From Pyxicephalus adspersus (lineage: Eukaryota > Chordata > Amphibia > Anura > Pyxicephalidae): a stretch of DNA of 64,000 nucleotides. The notes under the pieces are model-generated. The model had not been told where the DNA came from. It was given only the letters and a program-made list of their open reading frames with translations, and searched no databases. Shown here in pieces: positions 21,677 to 32,400 of the stretch. The position numbers were made by a program, and so were the translations under genes. Location: assembly GCF_032062135.1 (NCBI RefSeq), contig NC_092862.1, positions 65,283,608-65,347,607 on the forward strand, written 5' to 3'. The stretch's first letter is position 1, and each line of letters starts with the position of its first letter.

Positions 21677-21839
21677 ATGGGCTTGTTCCAGTAAGAATGT
21701 TAAGCAAAATCCATTGTTTCCATATGAAAATGTTTTATATCTGATGAGAAGGAAAAAACAAAAGTTTGGCCTGCGACTTGGTCTAAATTTTTAAATTTTG
21801 TCCCTCTGTGTATTTGAATTTGACACCCCTGGTTTAGAA

Positions 21840-22039
21840 CATAATCCCGGCATCCTGGGCATCCGGGATGTCCCACAGCAGAATGGTGGAACACCTGTGC
21901 CTATGCCCAGCTATTGCTCTGTGCAGAATCCGTGGGTGAAGTGATCTCCTGTCTGACAGAATTTGCCTACAGAAAAGGATCGAACAAAGACTTTACCACC
22001 ACTTTCCACCAAGGTTTGTCCCTTTCCCACAAGACCCCC
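21840..22039. other. Short intergenic link, no gene seen
   Basis: Contains ATCCCGGCATCCTGGGCATC and similar C/G-rich words that may continue the TTAA-type MITE broken by the hAT insertion. No coding signal. Confidence 0.35.
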
Positions 22040-22790
22040 AGCTGGTCAATATTGTTTTCCCACACCATCAATGGACATAATTGTTTCTTTCTACTGGGTA
22101 CTAATGTTCCCCTCCACCCTGCTGGGAACTATTATTCTTCAAAGTTTCCCACAAGTTAATATTGTTCTTACCCACCCACAGGCATCACAGTTCTACCCTG
22201 CTAGGTACCATTGGGTTGGGTTCTCTCCTGTGCCCTGCTGGGCACCATTGTGCTCTCCCATCCTCTGCTGGGCACCATTGTGCTCTCCCATCCTCTGCTG
22301 GGCACCATTGTGCTCTCCCATCCTCTGCTNNNNNNNNNNNNNNNNNNNNNNNNNNNNNNNNNNNNNNNNNNNNNNNNNNNNNNNNNNNNNNNNNNNNNNN
22401 NNNNNNNNNNNNNNNNNNNNNNNNNNNNNNNNNNNNNNNNNNNNNNNNNNNNNNNNNNNNNNNNNNNNNNNNNNNNNNNNNNNNNNNNNNNNNNNNNNNN
22501 NNNNNNNNNNNNNNNNNNNNNNNNNNNNNNNNNNNNNNNNNNNNNNNNNNNNNNNNNNNNNNNNNNNNNNNNNNNNNNNNNNNNNNNNNNNNNNNNNNNN
22601 NNNNNNNNNNNNNNNNNNNNNNNNNNNNNNNNNNNNNNNNNNNNNNNNNNNNNNNNNNNNNNNNNNNNNNNNNNNNNNNNNNNNNNNNNNNNNCCACACC
22701 TGCTCTGTATGGGGAATATTGTTCCTCCCTTCCCTGTTCCTTCTGGCTAGAACCTTTGTTCCCCTCAGTACTCTTCAGGCCTACAACACC
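22040..22790. repeat. Minisatellite array upstream of dusp22, interrupted by the assembly gap
   Basis: Degenerate units of about 30-45 bp (CCCTGCTGGGMACYATTRTT-like) start near 22040. They become exact 30-bp units (TGCTGGGCACCATTGTGCTC then TCCCATCCTC) from about 22238 to the gap at 22330, with three full copies visible. Degenerate units resume after the gap (GGGGAATATTGTTCCTCCCT). The homogeneous core lies where the assembly fails. Confidence 0.9.
22330..22693. other. Assembly gap (364 N)
   Basis: A run of undetermined bases inside the minisatellite. Any long open frame across it is an artefact of N translation. The true length is unknown. Confidence 1.
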
Positions 22791-23144
22791 ACTCCTAGAA
22801 CATGGCGGTGACTGGGGATTTTGCAGCTGTTGCAGCGCTAAGTGTTACTTTGGCAGGGAAGCCAGCCATAATGACTTATTATGATAACCCAGACAGGCAT
22901 TTATGTATGGGAAGTATTTTGGGGTGGACAACACACAGCCCACAGGCTATACATTATATTGCCTCAACCATCTTCCTCTAAGCCACGCCCACTCCTGGCA
23001 CCTTGCCCTCCACATAGATGTCTTCTCATGTCTCCCATGTTAGGAGTTCTATGAGACAAGCCCTGTCCTGTATAATAGCACAGCAGCCATAACTGTACAA
23101 TGTTTCGTTTTATAGCCGCAGTGCTGACAGGAAAGTGAGACGTA

Positions 23145-23164
23145 TGGCCACTAGAGGGCGGCGG
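23145..23164 (+). promoter_or_regulatory. Strong CTCF-like site
   Basis: TGGCCACTAGAGGGCGGCGG matches the CTCF core consensus (CCASYAGRKGGCRS) almost perfectly and overlaps the upstream GC box. A promoter-proximal CTCF site could act in insulation or promoter looping. That role is inference. Confidence 0.6.
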
Positions 23165-23340
23165 CGAGCCTGTAAACAAGAAGGCAGCATAGGAGGAGAC
23201 AGCGCAGAGCGGGCGGACAGAGCGTCATCAGGGAGCAGCTCCAGCTGTTACTGAGTGATCTCTGACAAGTCCCTGGCAAAGCCTGAATCCCAGGGATACG
23301 AGCTGACACTCACTAGCCTCTCCTGCAGCCCCGACTACAC

Positions 23341-23349
23341 ATGTGCTAG
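23341..23349 (+). CDS. Minimal uORF (start, one Cys codon, stop) in the dusp22 leader
   Basis: ATG TGC TAG. It lies 89 nt upstream of the main start and is the only ATG between the GC boxes and the main start. Its context is weak (C at -3, T at +4), so leaky scanning is expected. It matters only if transcription starts upstream of 23341. Confidence 0.4.
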   Translation: MC

Positions 23350-23429
23350 CAGGAACACACATTTAGCAACATTACAGCTGAGCAAGCCTTGCTTCCTGTT
23401 GTGCTTGTAAGTGCAGCCCAGCCACAGCA

Positions 23430-23450
23430 ATGGGTAATGGAATGAACAAG
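23430..23450 (+). CDS. dusp22: dusp22 coding exon 1 (residues 1-7)
   Basis: Encodes MGNGMNK. The start has a good context (G at -3, G at +4: GCAATGG). Gly2, exposed after Met removal, is the acceptor for N-myristate in this family and targets the protein to membranes. The donor is AAG/GTATTG, rather weak. An intron of 13,104 bp follows in phase 0. Confidence 0.95.
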
Positions 23451-26400
23451 GTATTGTAAACCTGCATGGCTTTTATCATTTATATTTATCAGTATATTGT
23501 GTCAGCTTCTTAGGATGTGACTTCCATGGCTGAGAATGAGAACCATGCTGTGTTCAGATTACACAGATCTGCCACACATTGTGTGCATTGGCAGCCATTG
23601 CAGGGGCAGAGTGGGTGTACATGGTGAGTGATGCCATACACCCAGCATGGTGATCAGAGGGGTGTGCCAGGCATGGGCTAGGCTTACACATGCTTCCAAT
23701 AGAAATGCACATGTGTTCTATTATGTGGTCAGGCATGGCTTCACCTAGAGCTAAGCCTTACCACCAAAATGTTACAAAAAGCTTTGCCATGTGCTTTCAA
23801 TGTTTGTATATTTTCCAACTTAAAATAACTCCTGGTGATCTTTCCATGGGGATCCGGATGTTATAGGATGACAAGTGTTATCCAACTTTGTCCCTGCTGT
23901 CACATGGACCCCGGATGGAGACTACAAAAGCCATGCCAATACACCACACAGGTGTGGTCTGCTGTTGTCACTATCGGGAAGCCGCACCAAAATAATGGCA
24001 TGGAGACAGGAATTGGCTAATGTTAAATAAGCTGAGATGAAATGTTTTATGTAAAACAAACAAAAGGTATTTGTGCGGATGTGCACTATTTAAATGCCAT
24101 CCAGTTGGGGATTACATCTATTTGGAGTTCATGATGGGCTTGGAGATGGCTCAACCTATTACAGGGCGAGAAATAAACTTGATGAGTGCCCATGCATGTG
24201 TTTTGGAAATGTAACTACCTTCTTTCTATCTTGTTTAAAAACAATATAAAATACTTAAAATCTTGGGGCTGTGATCATTGGTATTCCATTTGTGGTAGTT
24301 TCTTGCACAACTATGTTGTTGAGAAATAACTTGCAGCTTCTCATGATCTTCTGAAAGGTCATTTCCAGCCAATTTCTCTTTTTTTTACTTGGTTAAAGTG
24401 GGAAAGTTTTATTTTTGTGTTATTTCTATTTCTATCTTTGACCCCGCTGAAGGAATGATCTTCATGTCCAGTGACGCTCCAACAAGAAATGAGGAATCAT
24501 CACCAGGAGAAGAGGGCATGGACAGCAATAAAACCATTGGGAAAGGTGTTATTTTCCCACATGCAGAGATTTCTTTATTTTTATGTCCTCACAGGACGAG
24601 GGGGAAAATATCTCCAATTGGGATAGCACAATATACTGGAAGAGGCTTTAACCTAAATGAAAAGCTGTGGCTGAATCTGATCTAAGCATCATAGAAGGCC
24701 CAGTTCTTGTCTGGATCAGGTCTTGGGGTACACCTAAAGACAGCACATGTTTTGTAGGTTTACCCTGATAATTGTAGACATGCATGAGAATAATTAATTT
24801 GGTAAACCTGATCTAATAGAATACTCATGGTGCTGAGTTACTTAGTAAAATCATTCTGTTTTTTTTATTGCTGAGCACCATTTATTTATTATTGTTACGC
24901 TTTTATAGTGATGGGTGACATCCGTACATCATCTTTCAACAAGAACGCAAGATAGGGGCAGTAAGCCTGAGTAATAAATGTCTCCAGAACAAGTTATGGT
25001 CATGACAACCAGCCAGTCCTCTGTATTTCTAATTTTTAAGATGGAGCAAGTTGTTGTGCTCATTAGGACGGCTCTATTTACATTGTATACATTTACGCCA
25101 CAGTAAATCATTTATCTTTTCAACGGGAAGCGCTGTAGTTCTGTCTGCACTTTGACATATCTCAAAATAACAGCTTGACAGATTTGGCCTACTTTATATA
25201 GACATCCAAGCATTGAAATGTTCATTTTACAGGGTCCATTTATAAAGCAGGTGATGAAGATCAGTGGAAATTGTTCATTATAGTGCAGCCTTGCATTTCT
25301 TGCTTGTCATTGGGAAATTCTTGGGGTGTAGGTAGATCAATTTGGCACTGCTCAAGCAAAGGAAAGGGAAATTACTTTTTCGTTTTGAAGTAGTAGAACA
25401 TGTTAATTTTACAAAGGATACCCAATCATGTGCAAGTAGAAAAACTGAATTTTGCTTATACATGATCTGATGATTGAGGAGAACAAAGTTGTACCTCATT
25501 TACTAAGGTTCAGAATGTTTTCCCATACATGTTGTATTTTCCTATATTCCTGCATACTAGCTGCAATGTAAAATCCATTACGAAGAAATTCTGGGGGGAA
25601 GAGTACAAACATTACATGACCATCACATCAGGAGTGGCTATCTAACACAAATCAAGGAGAGTTTTGTGTAATTTCTGTAATTAGATATATACAGTGGGTA
25701 TTGAGAGATGACGGAACTTAAGTTGATTACTGATGGGGAAAGGTTATTTTAGGCATTTGAGGTTTTGGATATTGCATGGCTGGAACCAAGAATATTGTTG
25801 TACAAAAATATAAGGTTTCTATTCAGCTATAAGCATTGGCATATGTGCGGACTGGATGTCCATTTTGAGTGACTGATATCAGCATTAGTTCATTAAGTCA
25901 TCACTATGATTGGTTAGGTTTCTGCAGATGGAGGTATTCGCTGAAAAAAGGATTTTAGGTTACCTGATTTACCCTGCTACCATTTTCAACAGGATACAAG
26001 TTTTGTTGCTGAAAACTGAACATTTTTCATTTTCACTAAAAAATGATATATGCATGTCATGGAACTTGCGTGAAGTTAGTTGTCTACCTAGAAAAGGTGC
26101 CAGATATTACCTGTACACCTCCAAAGTGCATAGTTTCCTATTGACCCTAAGTCCAGCCCAGGCAACAAGTATACTTTCAACCCCAAACTTGTTATATTAG
26201 CTGTACCTGGTGCTGTACTGTCTTCACAAAGAAAACCTTTGTCCAATTTCTGTTTTTGCACATTGTCACTGAGGCCCCATCCATCCCTATAAGATGGCTG
26301 TACTCTGCAGGACTACTGGAAGCAACTGGTTGGGGGGAGTCCCTTTAATTTCTGTGCTAGGGATGCAACTGGAAGTGTAGGGAATGCTTCTTTTATCCTG

Positions 26401-29400
26401 TAGTCACCAGAACAGCTTTCTCTATTGGAATATTTACCCCTATTTCTTGTTTTGGTAATAATTTTACAGTTTATCACATTCTGTCTCTGTGACAATGGTG
26501 ACCAAGACAGAAACAGAAGATGAATCACTCCAGCGGAGATGTAGACAGCAGTAAAACCATGCACAAAAGTACATCCTCTTTCTAATACATATCGGGACAT
26601 AATCATCTGGCCCTGAGCAGGTTCTGAAATGATTTATATTTAATCTCAGGTGTTAAACATCACAACATTTCATCCTGTCATTTTTTATTTACAAAAAATT
26701 AAGCCAAAATGTATAAGCCATGTGTGAAAAATGAACACCACACGACTCAGTAGCTTGTAGAATTACCTTAAGCAGCAAAAAAATTAAAGTTATTTTCTAT
26801 GTGACTTCAGACTCTCACATCATTTTTGAGTAAATTAAGGTTTGCGGCATTCCTTTATGCACAACTTTCTTAAGGTCCTGACTTAGCATGTCAGTCGTGT
26901 TGAGGTCTAGACTTTTACTGGGTCATTTCAACACCTTGATTCTTTTTAAGCCAATTTGTTGGAGATTTGATGGTGTTTGGGATCACTGTCCTGTTGCCTG
27001 ATCCAAATACAACTAAGCTTTAGCTGTCACAAAGATGGCACTTTTGATTTTGTACTTCTTTGGTATACAGAGGAGGTCATGCTTGACTCAATGACTGCAA
27101 GGTGCCTAGGTCCTGTGGATGCAAAGCTAACACAATTCACCCTCTCTCCACCAATTTGCTTGGTAAGAGTTGTCCGTGCCGATATGTTGTTTGTTTTTAT
27201 TTTTTGCCGAACACAGTGTTATAAATTATGGCCCATTCACAATGATAAACTTGGAGTGAGTATGCTGGGGCATCCAGTCCTGGGACTGTCCTTAATTGTG
27301 TCCACGTGGGGAAAATCGTTTTCTTTGTGGAATGAAAATCAATTGTGCTGTTGTTCATCTGATATAGTATTTACCAAATTTTTAAGACCTGCTAAGGACA
27401 TAATATTAGTAATATTAATGTCCCCATATGCAAAACCTTTAGAATTGGATTTTCTTTTTCTTCTGACTTTCTGTGCAGGCCTAGTAATGGGTGGCAATTT
27501 TGTTTGTAAATTGTCTTTACCTATATCTGTATATGGCTTGATTATCCATCTAACATGACCTTTCTAAATACTAAGCTGTGTGTTGGTATTCTAATGTATT
27601 TCCGTTTTTTTTTTTTTTTTCTCTACATAGACTTATAGAGCGTGTTTATGGCTTTTATAACCTTGTTAAGTCTTTGAGCCTGTGTAATTACCACAACAAT
27701 ACAACACATCTTTTTCTGCTTTCTTGTTAAAAACTGCTTTTGTTGGACACATTCCATGTCCGGTTTATGCTTATTGCGCATTGGTAAGATATGAGTGTTG
27801 TGCTGGTCACTCACTGAGAAAGAACTACATATACCATACTCCCTTTCGATATAATCAATACTGCACATAAATCCTGTAGGCTGGCAGCAAACCAGCGCTT
27901 CATAAGCTTTTACTGAAATTATTGCACTCCATTATAGGGTATATAAAGGATGGTTCATCCCTGTAACCTTTAGACTTGTAGATAACTGCTGGCTTTTTGC
28001 CCAACAGACTTGCCCAAAGGCATGTGTCATTATAAGGAAATGTACATTTGTATGGCGGTTTTTATTATGCCAATGCAATCTCAGTCATACTTATTAGCTA
28101 CTGTTCTTTTACTCCTCTTCTTTACAAAGGGTGTTCCTGTATAAATTATAGTGCCCAGATAAGCAAATATGTAATTGATTGCATTTGAATTAATAAATCT
28201 ATTTTACATGTATCCAGTTTAATAAGTATTCCTAAAGAAGTGGGGTTTTGGATCAGAAAAATTTAGCTCCAATTTTGACATCTTTCCTAGTTTCAGTGAC
28301 TCTTAGAGCTATACAGGCTTTGTTTAGTATTCAACCTTTTTGCTTCATTTTTATCATATCTATGCCATGGCCAAAATCATTCATACGCGGAGTACCAAAG
28401 ATAGAAATATCTTTACGCAATCTCTATTTAAAAACCATTGTTGCCAATTGGTAACACATAAACTACAATATCCAACATACGTTTCCCTGCTGCAGGTGTG
28501 CAGGACCGAGCCTTAATGGGGGGGGTTTGCATGACTTGCAGAAGAAATCTTTTGCTAAACATAGCTGAGGTTGTTGGTGATCTTAAGGACCAAGACAAAT
28601 TCTGCAGTTGTTTCGTTTTGCATATCAAAGCACAGCTTGCTCCAAAAGTTAATTAATGTCTAGGCTCCATAAAGTTTTTTTTATTGTTTTGCTTTGATTG
28701 TGATTAACTCACAGTGAGGATTTTATACAGTAACTGACACCACGCTACCTAGTAATATATTGAGACAAACATCTGTCCTAATTGCAATTATTAAAATAAT
28801 GTACCTGTTCCGACTTGCATACAAATTCAACTTAAGAACAAACCTAGAGTTTCTAACTCATAACTCCTAATGTAATCAACCTACCCAGCCTACCTGTATA
28901 GCTATCCTTTATGTCTGTCCTGTTTTTTTCCACATTTTCCAGAGTACAGATCAGCAGCCATTATGTATGCTTGGTTCAAATGTTTAAAGGGAGCTGCTAC
29001 TATTGCTTTAAGGTTAATGCAGTCATGAACAGAGACTTATATTGTACTTTTTGTACAAAGCAAATACTCATAGTGGGCTGGGTGCTGGCTTCAGAACAAA
29101 GTGAAAACATTCATTTTAGAATTTTTTTTTTTCTTAGCAGTAAGAATAAATAGGAAGCTGCCAATTGTAATTAGCACAGCTACCCTACTTGGTCTTTGCA
29201 CATTTCGCTCAATGCTGGGCGAACTTAGGGTGAAGCATGGTGAATACGAACATATCATTTAGATCAATAGAACTGCAATGGAACATCCTCTTAATATCTA
29301 CACCAGAGATTACTTGGGTTGTTGCCAATATCTGGTGTAAATTTCATGTCAATAAGCCATTAGAAATATATTTGTGAAAAAAAGTTATGCTCAATACTTA

Positions 29401-32400
29401 TTTCCTTTACTTTAAAGGAAATCTTTGCTAATTCAAAATGTGGACTGGCATTTCTATCCTTTATTCTTGTCTCTGGCTGCAGAAATACTAATCTGTTCTC
29501 CTGTGCAGAAATATAATTGCTTAGAAGGCACTGAAACTATTAGGACATGGGTACTGAGGCATGGCACACTGCCATGGTCCCTGCCAGGGTGGATTGGTTA
29601 TAAAGAGCTCCTTTCGAAGCACTGAGGATATTTTAGAAAGTACTGCAGCTGTTAGGATATAGACATTTCAGCCATCCTGTCTGTTTGGGATGGGGACATT
29701 TATAATGTGACAGAAACAGAGAGACACCAAGGTGGGTGAAATCTGGAAGAATCAAAAATTTGAACCAAATTTGTGTTATATATCACTTCTGCAATGTTTG
29801 TCTCTTTAAGGAGCTGGAGGTTGAGGAATCCTAAAAAGTGAGTTTTGGAAAGTGTCATTACACACTTTTGGTAAACACACAATGCATATGAGTAGAGTCT
29901 ACATATGTCACAAAGGCTGTTACATCTGATGTGTTTCTAGTCAAGCAAAATATTATTGTAAATATTGTCACCTGTCAGTTTTGTTTGTACATGTACCTCC
30001 CATATGCACATCTATTTGTACATGAAAGTTTGTATTGCAGGGAGTGCCAGTAGAATAACCTCATTTGTTTGAGCTTACTGTGAACCTTCAAAGCAAAAAT
30101 AAACAAATTGGTAAACGTCACACTTCACATAAAATTATATGGCATATGTCAGCATAACCATATACTGTTTTGAACTGCAAAAAACAAACCATACCACTTA
30201 CCATAAATAAAAAAAAATACTGGTCATGAGCCCATTCATGTTTTTTAGAGCATGAGTGTTACAACTTTTACAAAAACCAGGTGAAAACTACCTACCTTCA
30301 AATGTCACAAATCTCTAACCTTAACATTTGTCATAAGTCTTTGTTTTATTTCCTTATGTTTGACTTAAACCCTAACACTTAAAGCAGAACCACAGTTAGA
30401 AATGAAATTAGTACAAGCAGGCTGGTTCTTTATGGCAGAAGGGACATAAATTAAGCTGGGCGTGAACAGCTCAATGTACATATTGAAAGATTACAAGCGG
30501 GCAGGTCAATTTGTTTTATTGCAGAAGAAATATATCCTGTTCCTTCTTCAATAAAAATATAAAAATACCCCACCTGCTTTTTTAATTTTTAAGTTTTTAT
30601 TGAAGTTTCTTAGGGGTTAATTTATAAAGAATTTGATGTGCAGCTCAGCATAGGAAGCCAGGATACCCAGCACATCCGGACATCTGCCCTGGCTTCCATG
30701 AGCCTGCGCAGGACATAAATCCACATGGCCAATCGCGATGGCCGAAGATCGAAACAAAGGGACGATAGTGACAGATGGAAGGGTGAGTGCATTTAAAAAA
30801 AATCTTTTGGGCAGGCAACATTATTTTATTGCAGCAGCCTGACCCTTCTGCAATAAAGAACCTCCCTGATCGCATTTTGATACACTTCAAAATGGTTCTT
30901 GGTAGGTTAATAACAGTCTCCCAATTGTTGTCCTTCTTAGTTTCCATCCCCTTTAAAGTGAAACGAAACCTGCATTGGTGCACACACTTTTTATTTGCGC
31001 CCCGATGATAGGTCCAGGATCCTGTTAGTGTGTCTCTCAAAGTCACCATCTCTCCCACTTAGTCCACTTCAGCCATTGGGCAGCCACTGAAGATGCAATT
31101 TATGCGCACACACTCATTGTCCCCAGCATTTAGGGCCTAAAAATCTCTTCCTCTAGGTGACTTTTAGTTTTTTGGCTTTAGTTACACTTGAATTTTGAAG
31201 TATCAAAACCAGGGACAGCCAGCAAATTTTGGCATCCTTCTTATTCATCTCCGTACATGATAGCCTAAAAGAACTCTTCTTCTTCTTCTGAAAAGTGCTA
31301 GTTGTTTGGATATAATGCTGATAATTTTTTCACCTTTTTAAAACCAGCGTTTGGCATATTCAGAAAGAAAGCCTCAATGGCAGCCTACTTATTTTTTCTT
31401 ATGATAAGCTTACCGTGTTTTGTTAGATTTTAAGTGACTATATTAGATAGTTTGATCATTTAGTATGCACGGTTCTGTTGTATCAGTACTAGCACATGGT
31501 TTTAGAGTCAGACTAGTGTTGGCTGTTTTTAGCTGCTTACATCTTGTGTTTTGGTATTCGGAACAAGTGTAATACTGGGCATTCAATGGACCTATTTATA
31601 TTTGCTGTTAGTCACTTAAAAATAGAAACAAGTTGTTCTGCTCTTCTCCCTTTGTGTGCAGTGGCATTAGGGCAAATCTGAAATGACTCCCTTGGGTCAG
31701 ATTTCATTCCACTTTAAAAATATTTAGATTAAAATTCTTGTGGGGCAGGATATTTTACTTTTTAAAGCCACTCGTGGTTGTCAAAACAGTAGTTTGTTTA
31801 TGCACAACAGTATATTGGGAAACATTGTTTCCTTTGGGGGGGGGTAAAGACGACTGTGATCAGTGCAGTTTAAGATTTGATGAAAGTAACCTGGAAAAAA
31901 TCCCCACTGTTTCGCAGATACTTCATAAAGTGCTTGAAACACTCTGGCCAAACTCTTCATTGAAAGCATTTGGGCAGTCACTCAATGGATGTTTCAGCTT
32001 TGCTTCCATTTTATTACATTATGCCAAGTTGGAACTGAAGCAAACTTTCTGTAGTGACCATAAAGAATGCATTAAGCACATTGCGTTAATGCATTCTTAA
32101 TGTTATCCAACACAAGCCACATTTTGGCATACTGCATACTGAAGCGTGTGGAGACTAAACCTTATTTTTCTGAGTATTTAAATTTGTTTTCTTCTGTTAA
32201 ATTTTAATTTTAGCCATTGTGACTGAGGACATCCAGGGCCACCTGGATCATCAGTAAAAAGAGGAGGTGGATTTATGGTACTAAGGGTTTTTCTTAGCCT
32301 TTTTTTATTTCTACACTTGCCTTAGCCTTGGAAAACCATTGAGTGCAGAGAATTTCCATGGCTAGAATTATGCTGTGCCAAAAAAAGAAAAGCAACTGTG

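Larger units (their letters stand above)
20649..21831. mobile_element. Non-autonomous hAT element with 8-bp target duplication
   Basis: The termini are CACGGATGTCAAAC on the left and, in reverse complement, CAGGGGTGTCAAATTC on the right, the hAT style beginning with CAG. They are flanked by GTTTGGAA (20641-20648) and GTTTAGAA (21832-21839), an 8-bp duplication with one mismatch, as expected for hAT. The 1183 bp contain a long hairpin, a copy of the frog interspersed repeat and a second palindrome, and no transposase. It seems to be a composite that collected later insertions. Confidence 0.8.
23100..23429 (+). promoter_or_regulatory. dusp22: dusp22 promoter and 5'UTR region
   Basis: The most GC- and CpG-rich segment near the gene. 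GC boxes (GGGCGG) lie at 23156-23161 and 23211-23216, and there is no TATA box, which fits a dispersed CpG-type promoter. A transcription start is likely between about 23150 and 23300, but this cannot be fixed from sequence alone. The leader then runs to the ATG at 23430. Confidence 0.6.

Noticed and set aside
21963..22884. Open frames of 170-282 codons on both strands across the gap
   Set aside because: They exist only because N codons are read as X. The real part is minisatellite sequence.
23144..23245. 33-codon ORF starting at the CTCF-like site (ATGGCCACTAGAGGG)
   Set aside because: It probably lies upstream of, or at, the transcription start. There is no evidence it is in the mRNA.
26977..27558. 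193-codon open frame on the + strand
   Set aside because: Its first half is antisense to a Tc1 transposase remnant, and the rest shows no family motif or splice context.
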